Positions 1 through 6,535 of a stretch of DNA of 10,800 nt are shown here, piece after piece. The stretch comes from an uncultured Eubacterium sp. (GTDB lineage Bacteria; Bacillota; Clostridia; Lachnospirales; Lachnospiraceae), in NCBI GenBank assembly GCA_905236295.1, contig CAJOQF010000016.1, positions 1 through 10,800 of the forward strand. Reading direction: 5' to 3'. How positions within the stretch are numbered: position 1 is the stretch's first letter; every line of letters starts with the position of its first letter. A program made the translations under genes and the position numbers. The notes beneath the pieces were generated by a model. The model worked only from the letters and a program-made list of their open reading frames with translations, did no database searches and was not told the DNA's origin.

Positions 1-18
1 TGTCAACTATTTTTTCAG

Positions 19-57
19 AAAAAAAGACCCCTATACCATTTCTGGTATAAGAGTCTT
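19..57 (-). terminator. Leftward intrinsic terminator with GAAA tetraloop
   Basis: Read on the minus strand, a 15-bp stem (AAGACTCTTATACCA pairing with TGGTATAGGGGTCTT) closes a GAAA tetraloop and runs straight into a run of seven or more T. Two positions are G-U pairs that form only in minus-strand RNA; on the plus strand they become C-A mismatches, so the direction is clear. No minus-strand gene is visible to its right, which makes its client unknown. Confidence 0.8.
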
Positions 58-84
58 ATTGTCGTCACACTTAACTTAATGACA

Positions 85-110
85 TTGTGCGTGACGCACG
101 GGCATTTTTT
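85..110 (+). terminator. Possible weak rightward terminator
   Basis: A short stem (TTGTGCG with CGCACGG, TGA loop, two G-U pairs that form only in plus-strand RNA) is followed after three bases by six T. It could end a transcript entering from left of the window, insulating pyrE from it. The stem is short and the T run is slightly offset, so this is tentative. Confidence 0.35.
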
Positions 111-195
111 CGTGTCTATTTTTCTAGACTGCCACAAATATAACCATGGAATTTTGAAATAATGTAAAGAGTGTCTTAAAGGCACAAAAGCTGTG

Positions 196-224
196 TTGAA
201 TTTAACTCTTGATGGTGATATACT
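196..224 (+). promoter_or_regulatory. Extended -10 promoter of the pyrE-pur-ldt operon
   Basis: TTGAAT (196-201) and TATACT (219-224) are separated by exactly 17 bases, and the -10 box is preceded by TGA, giving the TGn extended -10 element. Transcription should start near 230-232, leaving a leader of about 30 nt. No room remains for an attenuator or riboswitch between the start site and pyrE, and I see no PyrR-type or purine-riboswitch leader, so any control is likely at initiation. Confidence 0.8.
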
Positions 225-244
225 ATGAAAGCATATCTAAAAAA

Positions 245-253
245 GAGAGGTGG
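245..253 (+). promoter_or_regulatory. Ribosome binding site that fixes the pyrE start
   Basis: GAGAGGTGG lies 7 nt before the ATG at 261, a good spacing and near-consensus match. The earlier in-frame ATG at 225 has no such site and falls between the -10 box and the predicted transcription start, so it would not be in the mRNA. Confidence 0.8.
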
Positions 254-260
254 ATGCGGC

Positions 261-941
261 ATGGAAAGCTACAAAAAGGAATTTATAGAATTTATGGTGG
301 AGAGTGACGTACTGAAATTTGGCGATTTTACGCTAAAGAGCGGGCGAAAGTCTCCATTTTTTATGAACGCGGGAGCGTATGTGACCGGAGGACAGCTCAA
401 GAGACTCGGAGAGTATTACGCAAAGGCTATACACGAGAATTTTGGGGATGATTTTGATGTACTGTTCGGACCGGCATACAAGGGGATACCGCTTTCAGTG
501 ATCACTGCGGTCGCATACCATGATCTCTACGGCAGGGAGGGTCGTTACTGTTCAAACCGCAAGGAGGTAAAGGATCACGGAGACACAGGCATTTTGCTTG
601 GAAGCAAGCTTAATGACGGTGACAGAGTGGTTATGATAGAGGACGTGACTACCTCCGGCAAATCGATCGAGGAGACATATCCGATAGTTACATCGCAGGC
701 AAAGGTTGAGATCGTCGGACTCATGGTCTCATTAAACCGTATGGAAGTGGGGCTTTCAGGGAAGATGTCTGCTCTCGACGAGATAAAAGAAAAATACGGA
801 TTTGAAGCCAGGGCTATCGTCACAATGGAAGAAGTGACTTCACATCTCTACAACAGGGAATGCCTTGGAAAAGTAGTTATAGATGATACGATAAAGACTG
901 CGATTGATGAGTACTACAAGCAGTATGGAGTGTCTAAATGA
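261..941 (+). CDS. pyrE: Orotate phosphoribosyltransferase
   Basis: PyrE joins orotate to PRPP to give orotidine 5'-monophosphate, the fifth step of pyrimidine synthesis, in the cytoplasm. The 226-residue product is of normal family length. It has the N-terminal substrate region KSGRKSPFF (about 26-34), FGPAYKGIPL (69-78), a flexible lysine-rich catalytic loop RKEVKDHGDTG (about 100-110), and the PRPP-binding signature VVMIEDVTTSGKS (123-135) with its two acidic residues. The start at 261 is preferred over the in-frame ATG at 225 because of the ribosome binding site and promoter positions, and because MESYKKEFIEF fits the usual family N-terminus. Its stop overlaps the next start (ATGA), implying translational coupling. 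It is the first gene of the operon and the only pyrimidine gene in the window. Confidence 0.96.
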   Translation: MESYKKEFIEFMVESDVLKFGDFTLKSGRKSPFFMNAGAYVTGGQLKRLGEYYAKAIHENFGDDFDVLFGPAYKGIPLSVITAVAYHDLYGREGRYCSNRKEVKDHGDTGILLGSKLNDGDRVVMIEDVTTSGKSIEETYPIVTSQAKVEIVGLMVSLNRMEVGLSGKMSALDEIKEKYGFEARAIVTMEEVTSHLYNRECLGKVVIDDTIKTAIDEYYKQYGVSK

Positions 942-2998
942 ATATAGTTGATATAGATAATGAGATCGTTGGTGAGCGCTTCGAACTGATAAAGGAGCGC
1001 ATAGGCGAAATCGCAAAAGATTGTAAAGACTCGGGCAGATTCGCGGACTATTTTACAAGGACAGCATCGTTTATCACTCTTGTGATCGATGTTTACGAAA
1101 AAGTTAAAAACGGTTTTTTCGAGACGGCGTCAGCGGATGCGATAAAGGAAATCCACGATTCCTTATATGAGGATATCCTGGGTGAGGCATATGAGAACAG
1201 CTATGCCAATCCGGAGTATGCCGTCAGGAAGCTCGGTGAAGAATTTGGACCGATACTTGGCATGCTTCTGTATGAGATGAGAGGCATGATCGCCTACGCA
1301 TATGAGGGCAGAAAACACAATATTACGATCCTCTGTGAGCTTTTCGTACAGATTTACAATCTTTTTGAGGATGAGAATGTTTCTTACGACGAGGTGAGGG
1401 AGGCAATCTATTATTTCTTCTTTGATTATTCCGAAGTCTTTGCTGCGGACAGCGTTATGTCAATGATCGATCCGAAGCGTGATTTCTTCAAGAGGATAAT
1501 AATGGATTCCGATCTGAGCGACACGAAATATCTTTATAAGTACGGTTCATATATCGGGGAAAACGAGCTCGGTATAAGCCGCTATCTTGCCGCTCTCGAT
1601 GATGAGACGATAAAGACGATGGCAGATACCTTCACCGGCGGATATATAAAGGGATTCGAGGTCACAAACAAGCCTCTTCATAAAAAGAAAACCTGTATGA
1701 TATATTATCCGATAGGCTTTGAGAGAGTCATCAAAAAGGCTATCGAAAACTTTGAAAAACAGGGTCTTGATGTGTGTATCTTCAGGGAAAAGAATTCTTC
1801 CTGCGAGAGTGCGTCAACCGTAAAGAACGGAGCCTACTCCACATCGCCAAACAGGCAGTACGACTATGACCATCAGTTTGACATGGCGTTCTACTTCGAC
1901 AAGACCTATGCAAGGCGCAGAAACGAAGTTAAGCATGACGTCTTTGTCAAGAACAGGGAGCTCGCCTCATATCAGGCAGGCCCGGCGGTCATGGAGGTGT
2001 TCGGTGAATCACTGTTCTCGCCGAAGAATAAGCCGCAGAGGAAACGTTTTGACGAGAAACAGCAAGCGCTTTTTGTGGAGTATATGAATGACTCCGCAAG
2101 GATAACAAACGAATACATTATCGGTGATGAGAGATCATACACCATAATAGCATTTCCTCTTCCTGAGATCGGAGAGAGATTCGCCGATATATTTGCGGAT
2201 ACGATAAAGCTTAACACTCTTGATTACAACAAATACCACAGGATTCAGGAGTGTATAATAGATGTTCTCGACAAGGGTGATTTTGCCCATATACTCGGAA
2301 CAGGAAAAAACAAGACAGACCTAAAGGTCAATCTTTACAAACTCACCGATCCGGATTCACAGACCATATTTGAAAACTGTGTTGCGGATGTAAATATTCC
2401 GGTGGGAGAGGTGTTTACGTCCCCGGTGCTTGCGGGTACAACGGGCAAGCTCCATGTCAGCAGAGTCTTTCTAAACGGACTCGAGTACAGGGAACTTGAG
2501 ATTGATTTTAAGGACGGAATGATAACCGACTACACCTGCAAAAACTTTGATGACGAGGACAAGAACAAAGAGATCATAAAGGAAAACATTCTTCACAGTC
2601 ACGACACGCTGACGATGGGAGAATTTGCGATAGGAACAAACACCGTTGCCTATAAAATGGCGAGAGATTACGGGATAGAGGCGCTGCTTCCGATCCTCAT
2701 TGCAGAGAAGACAGGACCGCATTTTGCGGTGGGAGATACGTGCTATTCTCATAGCGAAGACGTGCGTGTATTCAATCCAAACGGCAAGGAGATAGTTGCC
2801 AGGGATAACGAACACACCCTTATAAGAAAAAGTGATCCAAAGGAGGCTTATTATAATTGTCATACGGATATCACGATCCCGTATGATGAGTTGGGGTCTA
2901 TCACGGTCACCGCAAAGGATGGAACGCAGTATGACATTATCCGTGACGGACGGTTTGTTGTTCCGGGCACGGAAGAGTTAAACGAGCCTATTTCGTAA
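938..2998 (+). CDS. M29-family aminopeptidase with helical N-terminal extension
   Basis: The C-terminal two thirds (from about residue 230) align by eye with M29 metallo-aminopeptidases (AmpS/AmpT/PepS), two-metal enzymes that remove N-terminal amino acids. Candidate metal and catalytic residues are all present: E491 in GEVFTSP, E562 in GEFAIG, H595 in GPHFAVG, Y603, and H642 and D644 in the HTD motif. TGKNKTDLKVNL matches the family's conserved GTDL segment. At 686 residues it is far longer than the usual roughly 400. The first 230 residues form a predicted all-helical region that I do not recognise, and about 20 extra residues lie between the Y603 and H642 ligands. There is no signal peptide, so it is cytoplasmic. 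The start has GGAG 7 nt upstream and overlaps the pyrE stop; purE follows 16 nt after its stop. Its natural substrate, and why it sits among nucleotide genes, are unknown; peptide turnover is inferred only. Confidence 0.82.
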   Translation: MNIVDIDNEIVGERFELIKERIGEIAKDCKDSGRFADYFTRTASFITLVIDVYEKVKNGFFETASADAIKEIHDSLYEDILGEAYENSYANPEYAVRKLGEEFGPILGMLLYEMRGMIAYAYEGRKHNITILCELFVQIYNLFEDENVSYDEVREAIYYFFFDYSEVFAADSVMSMIDPKRDFFKRIIMDSDLSDTKYLYKYGSYIGENELGISRYLAALDDETIKTMADTFTGGYIKGFEVTNKPLHKKKTCMIYYPIGFERVIKKAIENFEKQGLDVCIFREKNSSCESASTVKNGAYSTSPNRQYDYDHQFDMAFYFDKTYARRRNEVKHDVFVKNRELASYQAGPAVMEVFGESLFSPKNKPQRKRFDEKQQALFVEYMNDSARITNEYIIGDERSYTIIAFPLPEIGERFADIFADTIKLNTLDYNKYHRIQECIIDVLDKGDFAHILGTGKNKTDLKVNLYKLTDPDSQTIFENCVADVNIPVGEVFTSPVLAGTTGKLHVSRVFLNGLEYRELEIDFKDGMITDYTCKNFDDEDKNKEIIKENILHSHDTLTMGEFAIGTNTVAYKMARDYGIEALLPILIAEKTGPHFAVGDTCYSHSEDVRVFNPNGKEIVARDNEHTLIRKSDPKEAYYNCHTDITIPYDELGSITVTAKDGTQYDIIRDGRFVVPGTEELNEPIS

Positions 2999-3014
2999 CC
3001 AGAAAGGAGTAATC

Positions 3015-3521
3015 ATGGCAAAAGTAGGAATAGTAATGGGAAGCGACTCGGATATGCCTATCATGGCAAAGGCAGCCGAGATACTTGATAAACTTGAGAT
3101 AGAATATGAGATGACCATCATCTCCGCACACAGAGAGCCGGACATCTTCTTCGAGTATGCAAAGACAGCTGAGGAGAAGGGATTTAAAGTTATAATCGCA
3201 GGAGCCGGAATGGCAGCACACCTTCCGGGAATGTGCGCGGCAATCTTCCCGATGCCTGTCATTGGAATCCCGATGCACACCACATCGCTCGGAGGAAGAG
3301 ATTCACTCTATTCTATAGTACAGATGCCGTCGGGCATACCTGTTGCGACAGTTGCCATAAACGGAGGAGCAAACGCCGGACTTTTGGCAGCAAAGATACT
3401 TGCCACCTCAGATGATGCCCTGCTTTCAAGACTTAAGGCATATTCGGAGGATTTAAAGGCGCAGGTTCAGGCCAAGGATGCGAAATTACAGGAAGTTGGA
3501 TATAAAAATTATACTAAATAA
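3015..3521 (+). CDS. purE: N5-carboxyaminoimidazole ribonucleotide mutase, class I PurE
   Basis: PurE makes 4-carboxy-5-aminoimidazole ribonucleotide in purine synthesis. The 168-residue protein shows MGSDSD (8-13), SAHREPD (37-43) with the catalytic histidine H39, and the class I motif GAGMAAHLPGM (63-73) with H69, followed by SLYSIVQMPSGIPVATVAI. The SAHREP form replaces the more common SAHRTP. The AAHLPGM motif argues against the CO2-using class II enzyme, whose motif differs. No purK partner is next to it. AGGAG lies 5 nt before the ATG. Downstream the gap to purM carries inverted repeats, the only sizeable gap in the operon. Confidence 0.95.
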   Translation: MAKVGIVMGSDSDMPIMAKAAEILDKLEIEYEMTIISAHREPDIFFEYAKTAEEKGFKVIIAGAGMAAHLPGMCAAIFPMPVIGIPMHTTSLGGRDSLYSIVQMPSGIPVATVAINGGANAGLLAAKILATSDDALLSRLKAYSEDLKAQVQAKDAKLQEVGYKNYTK

Positions 3522-3523
3522 TA

Positions 3524-3575
3524 TGGCTTAGAGTGGCAAAGCCACCGACCGGTCACTGAGCCTGTGCGAAGTGAC
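3524..3575. repeat. REP-like double inverted repeat between purE and purM
   Basis: This intergenic stretch is packed with dyads: GTGGC-AAA-GCCAC (3533-3545), nested in TGGCTT/AAGCCA (3524-3543); the perfect palindrome GACCGGTC (3547-3554); and GTCACT/AGTGAC (3552-3557, 3570-3575) enclosing GAGCCTGTGCGA. The last hairpin resembles, from memory, the interspersed bacterial motif CACTTCGACAGGCTCAGTG with one extra base. It lacks a T run, so it is not a terminator. It may be a dispersed element, an RNA-stabilising structure or a processing site affecting purE versus purM levels. Confidence 0.6.
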
Positions 3576-3595
3576 ACAAGTAGAAAGGAGAAATA

Positions 3596-4621
3596 ATGGA
3601 TTATAAAGATTCAGGAGTAGATATAGAGGCGGGATACCGTTCCGTGGAACTGATGAAAAAGCATGTAAAAGAGACGATGAGACCGGAGGTGCTCGGAGGT
3701 CTCGGAGGCTTCTCAGGAGCTTTTTCCGCTGCGGCTTTCAAGGATATGGAGCATCCGATCCTTATGTCGGGAACAGACGGAGTCGGCACCAAGTTAAAGC
3801 TTGCTTTTTTGATGGACAAGCATGATACGATAGGAATAGATTGCGTGGCAATGTGCGTGAACGATATCGCATGCGCAGGCGCAAAACCGCTGTTTTTCCT
3901 CGATTATATTGCCTGCGGCAAGAACTTCCCGGAAAAGATCGCCACTATAGTATCGGGTGTGGCAGCAGGATGTAAGATGTCACACGCAGCTCTTATCGGC
4001 GGAGAGACCGCTGAGATGCCGGGCTTCTATCCGGAGGACGAGTATGACCTTGCCGGATTTGCTGTCGGCGTTGCAGATGAGAAGGACATTATAAACGGAA
4101 AGTCTCTCAAGGCCGGTGATGTCCTTGTAGGTATGGCTTCATCAGGAGTTCATTCAAACGGATTCTCGCTTGTAAGAAAGATATTCACAATGGATGAGAA
4201 AACATTAAACACTCATCATGACGAGCTCGGAAGAACTCTCGGAGAGGCACTCTTAGAGCCGACCAAGATCTATGTCCGGGCTTTGGAAGGCGTACAGGAA
4301 GCGGGCGTCAGGATCAAGGCTTGCAGCCATATCACAGGCGGTGGATTCTATGAGAATATTCCGCGTATGCTGATCGATGGCACAAGAGCTGTGGTAAACA
4401 AAAACAGTTATGAGATGCCGGCACTCTTTAAGCTTATGCAAAAAGAGGGAAATATCTCCGAGCAGATGATGTACAACACTTACAACTGCGGAATCGGAAT
4501 GGTGCTTGCCCTTGATCCGGCAGATGTTGATACTGCAATGAAAGCTATAAAGGACGCCGGAGAGACAGGATATGTCATCGGTGAGATCAAAGCCGGAGAA
4601 AAAGGAGTAGAGTTATGCTAA
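3596..4621 (+). CDS. purM: Phosphoribosylformylglycinamidine cyclo-ligase (AIR synthetase)
   Basis: PurM closes the imidazole ring: it converts FGAM and ATP to 5-aminoimidazole ribonucleotide. The 341-residue protein has the usual family length and motifs: the N-terminal GGFSGAF segment (37-43), [10 protein letters not shown] (59-68), [18 protein letters not shown] (87-104) and GGETAEMPG (135-143), with [15 protein letters not shown] in the second domain. These cover the ATP-binding interface of the PurM/PurL/HypE/SelD superfamily dimer. AAGGAG sits 5 nt before the ATG. The 3' end overlaps purN by 7 nt, so translation of the two is probably coupled. Confidence 0.97.
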   Translation: MDYKDSGVDIEAGYRSVELMKKHVKETMRPEVLGGLGGFSGAFSAAAFKDMEHPILMSGTDGVGTKLKLAFLMDKHDTIGIDCVAMCVNDIACAGAKPLFFLDYIACGKNFPEKIATIVSGVAAGCKMSHAALIGGETAEMPGFYPEDEYDLAGFAVGVADEKDIINGKSLKAGDVLVGMASSGVHSNGFSLVRKIFTMDEKTLNTHHDELGRTLGEALLEPTKIYVRALEGVQEAGVRIKACSHITGGGFYENIPRMLIDGTRAVVNKNSYEMPALFKLMQKEGNISEQMMYNTYNCGIGMVLALDPADVDTAMKAIKDAGETGYVIGEIKAGEKGVELC

Positions 4622-5241
4622 GGATCGCGGTGCTCGTATCGGGCGGAGGTACAAATCTTCAGGCGATAATCGATTCAATAGAATCAGGAAAGCTTACAAA
4701 TGTCGAGATTGCAAGAGTCATATCAAACAACAAAAATGCAGGCGCTTTGGAGAGAGCGAAAAAGCATGGTATAGATGCTCTCTGCGTTTCACCTAAGGAC
4801 TATGACGACAGAGCACTCTTTAATAAGGCGCTCATAGCCGCCGTAGATGATGCAAAGGTGGATCTTGTGGTTTTGGCGGGATTCCTCGTGGTGATTCCTC
4901 AGGAGATGATAGTAAAGTATCGCAATCGTATTATCAATATTCACCCGTCACTCATACCTTCGTTCTGCGGAACAGGTTATTACGGATTGAAGGTTCACGA
5001 GGGTGCGCTTGAAAGAGGAGTCAAGGTCACGGGAGCCACAGTCCATTTTGTGGACGAGGGTACCGATACCGGCCCTATCATTTTACAAAAGCCCGTCGAG
5101 GTTTTAGATGACGATACGCCAAAGAGCCTGCAGCAGAGAGTTATGGAACAGGCTGAATGGGTGATCCTTCCAAAGGCGATCGGTCTTATAGCCGATGGCT
5201 TGGTTGAGGTAGTAGATAATAAAGTTAGAATAAGGAGATAG
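4615..5241 (+). CDS. purN: Phosphoribosylglycinamide formyltransferase (GAR transformylase)
   Basis: PurN transfers a formyl group from 10-formyltetrahydrofolate to GAR, the third step of purine synthesis. The 208-residue product begins with the substrate-binding loop [12 protein letters not shown] (7-18). The catalytic triad of the family is visible: N108 and H110 in [10 protein letters not shown], and D151 in [10 protein letters not shown]. The segment after HPSLIPSF reads [15 protein letters not shown], a variation on the folate-loop region that I associate with clostridial PurN. GGAG lies 7 nt before the ATG inside purM. The purD ribosome binding site is inside the end of this gene. The usual neighbour purH is absent. 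Confidence 0.96.
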   Translation: MLRIAVLVSGGGTNLQAIIDSIESGKLTNVEIARVISNNKNAGALERAKKHGIDALCVSPKDYDDRALFNKALIAAVDDAKVDLVVLAGFLVVIPQEMIVKYRNRIINIHPSLIPSFCGTGYYGLKVHEGALERGVKVTGATVHFVDEGTDTGPIILQKPVEVLDDDTPKSLQQRVMEQAEWVILPKAIGLIADGLVEVVDNKVRIRR

Positions 5242-5244
5242 AAG

Positions 5245-6516
5245 ATGAAGGTTCTTATAGTTGGAAGCGGCGGAAGAGAGCATGCTATCGCAGAATCCGT
5301 AAAGAGAAGTCCGAAAGTTGACAAGATTTATTGTGCGCCGGGCAATGCCGGAATAGGACAGATTGCCGAGTGCGTCGACATCAAAGCAATGGAGTTTGAC
5401 AAGCTTGTTGATTTCGCAAAGAGTGAAGGTATCGACCTTACGATAATCGGAATGGACGATCCGCTTGTTGGAGGAATTGTCGATGAATTTGAAAAGGCAG
5501 ATCTCCGCGTGTTCGGACCGAACAAGGCAGCAGCCATACTCGAGGGCAGCAAGGCGTTTTCAAAGGATCTTATGAAAAAATACAATATTCCGACTGCAAA
5601 GTATGAAAACTTTACCGATGCGGACGAGGCATTGAAATACATCGAGGCAGGCAAATTTCCTGTTGTGTTGAAAGCCGACGGTCTTGCTCTCGGAAAAGGC
5701 GTGCTTATCTGCAACAATCTTGACGAGGCAAAGGAAGGCATCAAGACCATCATGCAGGACAAGAAGTTCGGCGACGCCGGCAACACTATGGTTGTTGAGG
5801 AGTTTATGACCGGACGCGAGGTTTCGGTTCTCTCGTTTGTCGACGGAAAGACCATTAGGATAATGACTTCGGCTCAGGATCACAAGAGAGCCGGCGACGG
5901 AGATACCGGATTGAATACCGGAGGAATGGGCACATTCTCGCCGAGTCCGTTCTACACAAAAGAAGTTGATGAATTCTGCAAAAAATATATATTCCAGGCG
6001 AGTGTCGATGCTATGGCTACCGAGGGAAGAGAGTTTAAGGGCATAATCTTTTTCGGACTTATGCTTACCGAGGACGGCCCCAGAGTGCTTGAGTACAATG
6101 CGCGATTCGGCGATCCTGAGGCACAGGTTGTTCTCCCGCGTATGAAGAACGACATCATCGATGTCATCAATGCCTGCATCGATCAGACTCTGGATCAGGT
6201 TGAGCTTGAGTTTGAAGACAATGCGGCAGTTTGTGTGGTATTGGCTTCAGACGGATACCCTGTCAAATATGAAAAGGGCTTTGAGATCAAAGGTCTTGAG
6301 AAATTCGATGACAAGGATGGCTACTATTGCTTCCACGCCGGCACCAGACTCGATAACGGAAAGATCGTTACAAACGGTGGACGAGTGCTTGGAGTTACGG
6401 CAAAGGGCGAGAATCTTAAGGCGGCAAGAGCAAATGCTTACGAGGCTACCAAATGGATTGACTTTGAAAACAAATACATGAGAAATGATATAGGAAAGGC
6501 GATCGACGAGGCTTGA
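5245..6516 (+). CDS. purD: Phosphoribosylamine-glycine ligase (GAR synthetase)
   Basis: PurD ligates glycine to phosphoribosylamine using ATP, the second purine step; its product is the substrate of PurN just upstream. The 423-residue protein is full length. It has the N-terminal nucleotide-sugar site GSGGREHA (7-14), the ATP-grasp elements KADGLALGKGV (143-153) and VVEEFMTGREVS, the glycine-rich AQDHKRAGDGDTG (from 210) with NTGGMG, and the metal-binding EYNARFGDPE (283-292). The start is 3 nt after the purN stop, with AAGGAG 7 nt upstream of the ATG. A 7-bp hairpin straddles its stop codon. Confidence 0.97.
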   Translation: MKVLIVGSGGREHAIAESVKRSPKVDKIYCAPGNAGIGQIAECVDIKAMEFDKLVDFAKSEGIDLTIIGMDDPLVGGIVDEFEKADLRVFGPNKAAAILEGSKAFSKDLMKKYNIPTAKYENFTDADEALKYIEAGKFPVVLKADGLALGKGVLICNNLDEAKEGIKTIMQDKKFGDAGNTMVVEEFMTGREVSVLSFVDGKTIRIMTSAQDHKRAGDGDTGLNTGGMGTFSPSPFYTKEVDEFCKKYIFQASVDAMATEGREFKGIIFFGLMLTEDGPRVLEYNARFGDPEAQVVLPRMKNDIIDVINACIDQTLDQVELEFEDNAAVCVVLASDGYPVKYEKGFEIKGLEKFDDKDGYYCFHAGTRLDNGKIVTNGGRVLGVTAKGENLKAARANAYEATKWIDFENKYMRNDIGKAIDEA

Positions 6517-6524
6517 TGATCGCC
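6498..6524 (+). other. Hairpin across the purD stop codon
   Basis: GGCGATC (6498-6504) and GATCGCC (6518-6524) form a 7-bp perfect stem with a 13-nt loop holding the end of purD and its TGA. No T run follows, so it is not an intrinsic terminator. It could stabilise the upstream mRNA or limit entry to the next gene, whose own ribosome binding site is poor. Chance is also possible. Confidence 0.35.
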
Positions 6525-6535
6525 GTTAACAAGAG

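Noticed and set aside
137..168. Minus-strand promoter TTTACA with TTATAT for a small RNA
   Set aside because: The spacing is 19-20 nt, too long to trust; kept only as a possibility behind the terminator finding.
15..236. Minus-strand open frame of about 73 codons as a gene
   Set aside because: It has no ATG or ribosome binding site and runs through the terminator hairpin, so it is probably fortuitous or a relic.
225..260. In-frame ATG 36 nt upstream of the chosen pyrE start
   Set aside because: It has no ribosome binding site and lies between the -10 box and the expected transcription start; the added residues do not match the PyrE N-terminus.
2471..2863. 130-codon minus-strand open frame inside the aminopeptidase gene
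   Set aside because: It is antisense to a well-supported conserved coding region, has no recognisable motif, and fits the shadow-frame pattern.
3533..3575. purE-purM hairpins as an intrinsic terminator
   Set aside because: No T run follows either stem, and purM has no promoter of its own before its ribosome binding site.
5328..5855. 175-codon minus-strand open frame within purD
   Set aside because: Shadow of the conserved ATP-grasp coding sequence; serine/proline-rich composition typical of antisense frames.
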